NCBI GenBank assembly: GCA_001303885.1
Contig: LJUE01000184.1
Span: 1-5,444 of the forward strand
DNA length: 5,444 nt
Direction of reading: 5' to 3'
Source of the DNA: Planctomycetes bacterium SM23_32
GTDB lineage: Bacteria; Planctomycetota; Brocadiia; SM23-32
Shown here: piece by piece, positions 1 through 5,081 of the stretch
Layout: the number at the start of each line of letters is the position of its first letter
Position numbering within the stretch: position 1 is the first letter of the stretch
Notes under the pieces: generated by a model
What the model was told of the DNA's origin: nothing
What the model saw: the letters and a program-made list of their open reading frames with translations, nothing else
Databases searched by the model: none
Program-made: the position numbers and the translations under genes

Positions 1-2093
1 CCGGCCTGGCGCATCAAGCGGGCAACGGCGAACCAGTCCTCGGTGAGATCGGCGCCGCCGAATGGCGCCGTCCCCATGAAGTGCAGGCGTCGGAAGCCCT
101 TGGCGCGCAGATGGTCCGCCAGAGCGCTCCAGAACCATGCCGCGCACCTGGGCCGCTCCTCGGCCACGATGCCGGGCGGGCAGAGCTCCGCCGGCGACAG
201 GCTCCCGCAGACAGTGACCTCCTGCACGCCGGCCAGCAGCAACCGCTCGATCCACCCGTTGGCTGCGCTGAAGTCAAGCGGCGGAAGCGAGGCGCCGCCA
301 CGCAGGCCCGGAGCGCCCTGGAGCCACTCCCACAGCCTCGGTCGCCCCCCGCCGCCCAGCAGGACACGCACGTCCTGGGCGCGCACCACGCGGGCGGCGT
401 CCAGGGCCACGTTGCCCACCCCGCAGCGTTGCAGGTCGGCGCACGGCGGCTCGTTGACCGGGGAGGGATCAAAGATCTCGACCGGCGGGCCGTTGACGTG
501 GACCCGCAACGGCCCGGGGCGCGGCCGGCGCACGGGCCAGACGGTCACCTCCAGCGCAACGGGCGCCGCTCGATCGTAGGTGGTCAGCTCGAAGGGCCCC
601 CGGTATGTGCCGGGAGCCAGGTCAGGCGTCGTCATGTGCACGGCCGCCCAGCCGGTGAAATGCCACGGCGGGCCGGCCAACGGCAGCGTGAACCCGCGCG
701 CGCGCTCGGCCGACGGGGGGGCCCCCATGACCTGCGCCAGATCAAAGGCCGAAGTGGGGAGCTTGTGATGACCCCTCTCAGTAGCCAGGGCAGCCACTCG
801 CGCCTGGATGCTCAGGTCGGCAGCATCCTCCACGGTCAGGCCGAGCACGAAGGTCTCCACCTCACCCACGCCCACGTCCACGCGCAACCGGCGGGGCGGC
901 TCGGCCTCTGCCTCTGGCGCCGGGCCGGGAGCCCTAACGTCGGCCGGCGCCCAACCGGGCACGTCCGGGAGAGCGACTCGTTCCGTCCTCGGCTCCACAA
1001 CGGGCGCGAAAGCCACCGGGCCTTCGGCCACCACGCACTGCCCCAGTGGTAGGTCTGCCGTCACGCCGGGCACCCCAAGTTCGGCGCGGTACGAGCCGGC
1101 GCCGGCCGGCGTCCAGTAGAACGAGAACGACTCCGGCCGACCGGCCCGGAGCCCTGGCGTCGTCGCAAACAAGGTCCGGCTGCCCGCCTCGGGATGCGTC
1201 AGCCGAAGCTCAACCTGGCCCTCGCCGAGGTCCGCAAACGGCAGGACTTGGAGGTTGATCCTGACCGTACTGCCGGCGCGTTCCAGTCCGACGGCACACA
1301 CGAGTTGCTCCGTCACAACGGCTGCCGGCTCGAGCCCGGTCGTCAGGGCCAGTCCGAGCCGGGTCGTCAGCGCTCGGCCGGCCGGCACCAGGATCGTGTT
1401 GCCGCGCGCCTCCAGGGCCCCCCCAGGGACCGGGCGAAAGCGGAGCTGGCTCAGTGCGCCGACGCCGGCGAACACGGCAACGTCATCGCCCGCCGGGTCC
1501 GTGACGGCGAACCACGACACGTCCGCGAACGAGGACGGGCCCTCGGGCGCCAGCCCGCCCGGGCTCAGCACGTCAAGCCCCAGGCTGTGGCGCACCCGCA
1601 CGCGCCTTCGGGCGCTGTCCAGTGCCGGGAACCGGAAGTCTATGAGCAGCCGGTCGTTGCGTTGGGACGTATTCTCGACATGATAGCTCACGCGCAGGAC
1701 CTGTTGCCCCGATGCCAGGGCCACCGTCTTCTGGACGGTAAGGCCGGCGTTGTCCGTCCAGGTGAGGGACAGCAGGCCCAACGCCTCGGACCGGGTGCAG
1801 CATGAGACGTCGTAGCTGCATCGCCGCCCTCGCACGACGTCCCGGCCATAGGTCGCCGCCGGATCGTGGCGCTCAGCCCGAGCTTCTGCGGCTGAGAGCG
1901 AAATGCTGCCGCCGTCCGCCGCGTCAACGACCGCCCGGACGTGCGCGTTGCGCAGGACGTAGACGCGCCGGCCACTGTGCAGTTCCTCCTGCACCCCCAC
2001 GGCGCCCCGCGCGCCCGGGCACCACAGGCCGGCCAGAGCAGCCATGGCGGCGCAGACCGCCCTTGCCGGAACGGATGTTGGCTTCAGCAGCAT
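1..2093 (-). CDS. Secreted GH123/DUF4091-like multi-domain protein, C-terminus outside the window
   Basis: An uninterrupted frame of 697 codons runs off the left edge. The start at 2093 gives a signal peptide: MLLK, an Arg at 11, a hydrophobic stretch about 12-24 and a small-residue cleavage zone near GARGA (27-31). AGGA lies only 4 bases upstream, so the ribosome site is modest; a Met at 17 (2045) would lose the basic n-region. Residues about 40-260 (VYVLRNAHVRAVVDAADGG, then TVQKTVALASGQQVLRVSY) look like the mutarotase-like supersandwich of many glycosidases. A Pro/Ala/Glu-rich linker lies near 365-402. Residues 478-520 contain LAPGTYRGPFEL and a strand ending VTVWP, typical of the beta-domain before the barrel in GH123/DUF4091 proteins. 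Barrel-like sequence follows: LDFSAANGWIERLLLAGV (606-623) and HLRAKGFRRLHFMGTAPF (661-678). Where GH123 enzymes have Asp-Glu-Pro, this has Thr-Ala-Pro (675-677), so catalysis is doubtful. The family assignment is from remembered patterns; the reading frame is secure. Confidence 0.85.
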   Translation of the reverse strand, partial: MLLKPTSVPARAVCAAMAALAGLWCPGARGAVGVQEELHSGRRVYVLRNAHVRAVVDAADGGSISLSAAEARAERHDPAATYGRDVVRGRRCSYDVSCCTRSEALGLLSLTWTDNAGLTVQKTVALASGQQVLRVSYHVENTSQRNDRLLIDFRFPALDSARRRVRVRHSLGLDVLSPGGLAPEGPSSFADVSWFAVTDPAGDDVAVFAGVGALSQLRFRPVPGGALEARGNTILVPAGRALTTRLGLALTTGLEPAAVVTEQLVCAVGLERAGSTVRINLQVLPFADLGEGQVELRLTHPEAGSRTLFATTPGLRAGRPESFSFYWTPAGAGSYRAELGVPGVTADLPLGQCVVAEGPVAFAPVVEPRTERVALPDVPGWAPADVRAPGPAPEAEAEPPRRLRVDVGVGEVETFVLGLTVEDAADLSIQARVAALATERGHHKLPTSAFDLAQVMGAPPSAERARGFTLPLAGPPWHFTGWAAVHMTTPDLAPGTYRGPFELTTYDRAAPVALEVTVWPVRRPRPGPLRVHVNGPPVEIFDPSPVNEPPCADLQRCGVGNVALDAARVVRAQDVRVLLGGGGRPRLWEWLQGAPGLRGGASLPPLDFSAANGWIERLLLAGVQEVTVCGSLSPAELCPPGIVAEERPRCAAWFWSALADHLRAKGFRRLHFMGTAPFGGADLTEDWFAVARLMRQA
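1331..1378 (-). repeat. 24-base imperfect tandem duplication inside the glycosidase-like gene
   Basis: Plus-strand 1331-1346 and 1355-1370 match at 15 of 16 bases (cgagcc[c/g]ggtcgtcag) with a period of 24 bases, an exact multiple of three. In the gene it encodes two successive octapeptides, ALTTRLGL and ALTTGLEP (residues 241-256), within the beta-rich region. It reads as a small in-frame duplication that kept the frame, probably extending a strand or hairpin. The outer third of each unit has diverged. Confidence 0.6.
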
Positions 2094-2148
2094 GCTGTCC
2101 TGCACGTGGCCGGGAACGGCTCCGGGACGGCCGCGCGCGCTCGCGGCG

Positions 2149-2559
2149 TCAGAGGCGCTTGCGGATGTCGTCCCGGAGGGCCTGGAGCCGGCCTTCTTCA
2201 TAGGAGAGCTGACGCCAGCCGAGGTCGAAACCGTCGTCGGGGCTGCGTGGAATCACGTGGAAATGAACGTGGTCAACGAGCTGTCCGGCGGCCCTGCCGT
2301 TGTTCTCCAGGATGTTGAAGGCCGGGCTGCCGGTGGCTTCGCAGACGGCGGTCGCCACTCGCTTGGCCAGGAAGCTGGTCACGTGGAGCTCGTCCTGTGT
2401 CAGGTCGAGCAGGCTGGCGACGTGCCGCTTCGGCATGACGAGCGCGTGTCCGGGATTGACCGGGTTGATGTCGAGAAAGCTGATCACCTTGTCCGTTTCG
2501 ATCAGCGTCGCCGCCGGTATCTCGCCCGCGATGATCTTGCAGAACACGCAGTCAGCCAT
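2149..2559 (-). CDS. HIT (histidine triad) family nucleotide hydrolase, HINT/Hit type
   Basis: A complete 136-residue protein of normal length for the family, presumably cytoplasmic (no signal peptide). The triad signature is visible as DHVHFHVIPR, with His97, His99 and His101; in the family the middle histidine is the nucleophile attacking the alpha-phosphate of nucleotide substrates such as AMP-lysine or AMP-NH2 type phosphoramidates. FNILENNGRAAGQ (81-93) is the conserved phosphate/ribose-contact region before the triad. CVFC (Cys4, Cys7), together with His46 in PGHALVMPKRH and His97, matches the zinc site of bacterial Hit proteins. The ATG at 2559 is supported by AGGAGGG eight bases upstream and by the canonical MADCVFCKI-type N-terminus. 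The stop is TGA. The next gene downstream on the same strand starts 55 bases after the stop, with no clear terminator between, so co-transcription is possible. The physiological substrate cannot be told from sequence. Confidence 0.97.
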   Translation of the reverse strand: MADCVFCKIIAGEIPAATLIETDKVISFLDINPVNPGHALVMPKRHVASLLDLTQDELHVTSFLAKRVATAVCEATGSPAFNILENNGRAAGQLVDHVHFHVIPRSPDDGFDLGWRQLSYEEGRLQALRDDIRKRL

Positions 2560-2567
2560 CTGCCGCG

Positions 2568-2574
2568 CCCTCCT
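2568..2574 (-). promoter_or_regulatory. Strong Shine-Dalgarno site of the HIT gene
   Basis: The minus strand reads AGGAGGG followed by an 8-base spacer and the ATG at 2559. This is close to the ideal anti-16S match and spacing, and it fixes the HIT start. Confidence 0.85.
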
Positions 2575-2606
2575 GACGGTCTTCCGCGATAGGGTCAGCG
2601 CCCTCC

Positions 2607-2635
2607 ATTATACGGGCCGGCCGGCTGCGCCGAAA
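2607..2635 (-). promoter_or_regulatory. Probable sigma-70-type promoter of the HIT gene, perfect -10, poor -35
   Basis: The minus strand carries a perfect TATAAT (2612 to 2607) in very GC-rich surroundings, about 48 bases upstream of the HIT ATG. At the 17-base spacing the -35 position is TTTCGG, a poor match to TTGACA, and there is no TG extension of the -10. Transcription would start near 2600, giving a leader of about 40 bases. The perfect AT-rich box is the main support. The promoter lies in the gap after the EF-hand gene, so HIT need not depend on read-through from it. Confidence 0.55.
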
Positions 2636-2708
2636 GCCGCGCACCCTCGCCGGACCGCCTCCACCGGCCGCGTCAAGCCGCCGGCGGGCCCCCTGCCCTT
2701 CCCCGTTC

Positions 2709-4871
2709 TCAGAACGCCGCCGCTGCCTGCAGCGCCACCAGCGCGCAGGCGGCTGCTATCAGCGCCAGCAGCAAGAGCGCCACCAGCGCCTCCAGCCACC
2801 GCTTCCGAGGCGTGCCGGTCGCCCCGACGGGGTACGTCGGCCTTCGCGTGAACTGAAGCCGCTGGACGCGGTCCAGGCGCATGCGCCCGTTCACAGCCCA
2901 CCCGCAGCCCTCCAGCAGGGCGCTCAGGTCGCGCCGGCGCAGCTTGAAGGCGGCGACGATAGCCGTCGGTACGCAGACGACAACGGCGATGATGAGCAGC
3001 CCGTAGAGCACGTCGAGCGGGGTCAGGTCGGAGAGCGCCGAAGTGACAAAGGCGAACGCCGAGCTCAGCGCCGCCACCGACACGCTGGCCCCGATCAGCA
3101 GGTCGCGCCGGGAAGCCGACGCCCGACTCGCCGCCGCGGCGGCGGATTCCTGCGCAGCCTGCTCGCCAGCGGCAGGAGCACGCTGCACGGCTTCCTGAAT
3201 GCCCGCCTGCACCCCCTGGGTCACCTTGCCCAACTGGGCCTCGACCTGCTTCTCCGCCGAACCTGACACCGCCTCGATCTTGCCGGCCACGAAGCGGCCC
3301 AGGCGCACGAACGGCGAGACGAGGGCCTCCCGGAAGCTGACCGGATTCTCGATGACCTCCACCACGCGCGCGTCGTAGTGCCGGCCGTGCGTATCGTAGA
3401 AGATGCCGCGCTTGCCCACGCACAGGTTGCCCTTGGTGCCGGAGGTAACGGGAGCCGCTACCGTCATCTTGTCCGCTTCGTCCACACGCGTCAGCTCTGC
3501 GTAGATGACGAACATCCCGCTCGTGCGCGCCAGCTCCGCATGGCGCTGGCGATCCTCCACCTTGACAGCGAACTCGAACCAGCGCCCGTCAATCACGAGC
3601 GCGCCCATCTCGAACATCGCCCGTCGCGCCGGCGCATACAGCTCGGGGAAGCTCACGAAGTTGTTCGCCAGTCGAAGCAGATGCTGATGGTAGAGCAGCA
3701 GCTTCTTCAGCTCCCGTGCCTGGCCCAGGCGCTCGGCCACCTCGCGGTCGGCTGCCAGCATCCCGCGCACGGCCCGCGCATAGGGGCCCTCCAGGCATTC
3801 CCGAAGCCGGTCTGCCCCGAGCCGCTCGACTTCCCCGCCCTCTTTCGCAGCAAGCCAGTCGCCGTAAGGCGTCAAGGTGGACTTCACGCGCTCCCACTCC
3901 TGCCGGGAGAGCGTTGGCACCTCTCGCCCCAGCATCGGCTCAGCCGCTGCCGTCCTGAACTCGCGAACGGCATCTCGGAAGACGGGGTTCACCGAGTCGT
4001 CCAGCGGGAGGATGCCGTCGGCGTTCGGTTCGGCGAGCGGAGCCCGGGCCAGGGCCGCGTCTATGGCGGCAGGATTGGAGAGGTCCGCCTGGTGGACCTC
4101 ATGGGCACCGATGCCGATGCGCTCGGCGGCTCTGGCGTTGAAGCGTACCACGCGGCAGCGGGCGTAGAAGCCCTCTACTTTCTGGCGGACCGCCTGAAGG
4201 GCACGGTAGGCGGCCGGCGTCCGCTCCCCAAGCGGCATGAGATCGCTGACGTCCGCCCCGGGGGGCAGCTCTGTGCGAGCGCGCCACGCCAGATGGGCCG
4301 CAGCCGCCGCCAGGAACCTGTCCAGCGTCTCCTGAGTAATGCCGGCCCGGCCCGTCAGGTCCTCCTGCGCCTCGAAGCAGGACATCACGTCCCAGATGAA
4401 CCGCTGGGTGTCCTCGTCGCCCGGCGCGTCCGGCGTGATGACGCCGTCGCCGTTGATGGGGCATGAATCGAGCCCTTCGCGGAACCCCTCGATCTGTGCG
4501 ACCGAGATGGACCCCTCGGACGCACTGCCGATCGTCCTGAGGATGTACTCCGCCGTCTCGCGCAGGCGCTGGCTGGCCAGCCGGCTATCGTCAATGGCGC
4601 TCAGCGCCAGCTCGTCCGTGCCCTCTGCCAGTCGGCTCCGGTCGGCCAGCCCGGCCAATAGCCATGCTATGGCCGTGCGCATCTCGTCGGCGCGGATCCG
4701 CCCGTTGTGGTCCAGGTCAACAAGGGCCAGGAACTCGGCGTCGCAGTTCAGCCCGGAGATGGGCGCGCTGGTGGCCATCCAGAGGGCGTCGTCCAATCCG
4801 AGCACCTGGGCCAGGTCGTCGGCCGTGCGAATGTGAAGCTGGTAGGTCCGGCCGTATCGCTCGAAGTGCAT
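2709..4871 (-). CDS. Large EF-hand protein with three C-terminal membrane segments, function unknown
   Basis: The frame is open to a TTG at 4889, but I choose the ATG at 4871 (720 residues): AGAGGG sits 6 bases before it, while the TTG has no ribosome site. Numbering is from that ATG. There is no signal peptide. Residues 52-63, DLDHNGRIRADE, form a canonical 12-residue EF-hand calcium loop. Degenerate EF-like loops occur at 138-149 (PINGDGVITPDA) and 281-292 (EPNADGILPLDD). A long helical/globular region follows, with RWFEFAVKVEDRQRH near 430-444. A low-complexity Ala/Gln/Glu/Ser helical linker lies about 528-584. Membrane segments are about 590-613, 621-642 and 692-720. The 644-691 loop is strongly basic (KLRRRD, FTRRP, PRKRW), so by the positive-inside rule this loop and the N-terminal body face the cytoplasm. 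LLEGCGWAVNGRMRL (652-666) resembles the tail of uncharacterised large bacterial membrane proteins as I remember them. I can assign no function; calcium or another divalent ion may be sensed by the N-terminal part. Confidence 0.92.
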   Translation of the reverse strand: MHFERYGRTYQLHIRTADDLAQVLGLDDALWMATSAPISGLNCDAEFLALVDLDHNGRIRADEMRTAIAWLLAGLADRSRLAEGTDELALSAIDDSRLASQRLRETAEYILRTIGSASEGSISVAQIEGFREGLDSCPINGDGVITPDAPGDEDTQRFIWDVMSCFEAQEDLTGRAGITQETLDRFLAAAAAHLAWRARTELPPGADVSDLMPLGERTPAAYRALQAVRQKVEGFYARCRVVRFNARAAERIGIGAHEVHQADLSNPAAIDAALARAPLAEPNADGILPLDDSVNPVFRDAVREFRTAAAEPMLGREVPTLSRQEWERVKSTLTPYGDWLAAKEGGEVERLGADRLRECLEGPYARAVRGMLAADREVAERLGQARELKKLLLYHQHLLRLANNFVSFPELYAPARRAMFEMGALVIDGRWFEFAVKVEDRQRHAELARTSGMFVIYAELTRVDEADKMTVAAPVTSGTKGNLCVGKRGIFYDTHGRHYDARVVEVIENPVSFREALVSPFVRLGRFVAGKIEAVSGSAEKQVEAQLGKVTQGVQAGIQEAVQRAPAAGEQAAQESAAAAASRASASRRDLLIGASVSVAALSSAFAFVTSALSDLTPLDVLYGLLIIAVVVCVPTAIVAAFKLRRRDLSALLEGCGWAVNGRMRLDRVQRLQFTRRPTYPVGATGTPRKRWLEALVALLLLALIAAACALVALQAAAAF

Positions 4872-4877
4872 GGGCTG

Positions 4878-4883
4878 CCCTCT
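4878..4883 (-). promoter_or_regulatory. Shine-Dalgarno site deciding the EF-hand gene start
   Basis: The minus strand reads AGAGGG, then 6 bases, then the ATG at 4871. It lies inside the longer frame that begins with TTG at 4889 and has no purine-rich site of its own. This argues that the mature start is Met at 4871 (MHFERYGRTYQ). Confidence 0.7.
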
Positions 4884-4929
4884 TGCCAATGGGCATCGGT
4901 CCGCACGGCGAAGAGGCGGGCCGGCGCCA

Positions 4930-4958
4930 CTTATAGCGCATTCGCCGCCTCATCTCAA
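4930..4958 (-). promoter_or_regulatory. Near-consensus sigma-70-type promoter of the EF-hand membrane protein gene
   Basis: On the minus strand, TTGAGA (4958 to 4953; 5 of 6 to TTGACA) is followed by an exactly 17-base spacer and TATAAG (4935 to 4930; 5 of 6 to TATAAT). Transcription should start near 4923, leaving a leader of about 50 bases before the ATG at 4871. In DNA this GC-rich, such a match with ideal spacing is unlikely to be chance. It sits 22 bases from the candidate promoter of the divergent gene. Confidence 0.75.
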
Positions 4959-4980
4959 CGGTGCCCGGCGAGGACGTACT

Positions 4981-5008
4981 TTGAAGCCCCCGGCCAATCT
5001 GGTAGAGT
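4981..5008 (+). promoter_or_regulatory. Candidate promoter of the divergent solute-binding protein gene
   Basis: TTGAAG (4981-4986), a 16-base spacer and TAGAGT (5003-5008) each match the sigma-70 consensus at 4 of 6 positions. This is the most promoter-like arrangement between the two genes on the plus strand. Predicted transcription would start near 5014-5016, at the edge of the G-quadruplex motif. It is weaker than the opposite-strand promoter and may need an activator. Confidence 0.4.
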
Positions 5009-5012
5009 GGCT

Positions 5013-5029
5013 GGGCTGGGCGGGCGGGG
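5013..5029 (+). promoter_or_regulatory. G-quadruplex motif at the start of the solute-binding gene leader
   Basis: Four G-runs are separated by loops of 2, 1 and 1 bases: GGG (5013-5015), CT, GGG (5018-5020), C, GGG (5022-5024), C, GGGG (5026-5029). This fits the canonical G3+ N1-7 rule with unusually short loops, which favours a stable fold. It lies on the non-template strand 5-21 bases after the candidate -10 box, so it may fold in DNA during initiation, or in RNA if transcription starts slightly upstream. The role is inferred. Confidence 0.5.
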
Positions 5030-5072
5030 CGTCTGGTGCGGCCCCGCCGGACATCGGGCACGAGGGCGGGGC
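5023..5072 (+). promoter_or_regulatory. Mutually exclusive GC hairpins in the leader of the solute-binding gene
   Basis: GCCCCGCC (5041-5048) is a perfect 8-base complement of two identical GGCGGGGC blocks, one upstream (5023-5030, loop 10 bases) and one downstream (5065-5072, loop 16 bases). The two blocks are part of a 9-base direct repeat, GGGCGGGGC. Only one stem can form at a time. The downstream block covers the only purine-rich sequence near the ATG at 5082, so the second stem would hide the ribosome site and the first would free it. High local GC makes such matches easier by chance, so the switch is a hypothesis. Confidence 0.4.
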
Positions 5073-5081
5073 AGCCGACAC

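Noticed and set aside
714..726. A run of seven G followed by five C as a possible sequencing frameshift in the glycosidase-like gene.
   Set aside because: The same reading frame gives sensible protein sequence on both sides with no stop, so no frameshift is needed.
81..1805. Long open frames on the plus strand (for example 81-1052 and 1194-1805).
   Set aside because: They are opposite the continuous minus-strand gene 1-2093, have compositions rich in Arg, Pro, Gly and Ala without recognisable motifs, and such shadows are expected in high-GC DNA.
2094..2148. A terminator between the HIT gene and the glycosidase-like gene.
   Set aside because: The gap is GC-rich with no convincing stem followed by T residues, so an operon cannot be excluded.
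2044..2592. Plus-strand frames over the HIT gene.
   Set aside because: They are antisense to a gene with an unmistakable HIT signature and show no motif of their own.
2672..2708. G-rich segment after the EF-hand stop on the minus strand as a quadruplex or terminator.
   Set aside because: Only three separate runs of three or more G occur, so the quadruplex rule is not met, and no hairpin followed by a T-run is present.
2608..3423. An alternative 271-codon minus-strand frame overlapping the end of the EF-hand gene.
   Set aside because: It overlaps the membrane-segment region in another frame and is Arg/Gly/Ala-rich without motifs, so it is a shadow.
3378..4466. A 362-codon plus-strand frame opposite the EF-hand gene.
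   Set aside because: The minus-strand frame has EF-hand, membrane segments, a ribosome site and a near-consensus promoter; the opposite frame has none of these and has Arg/His/Gly-rich composition.
4872..4889. Six-residue longer N-terminus of the EF-hand protein from TTG at 4889.
   Set aside because: There is no Shine-Dalgarno before the TTG, whereas the ATG at 4871 has AGAGGG at good spacing lying within this very extension.
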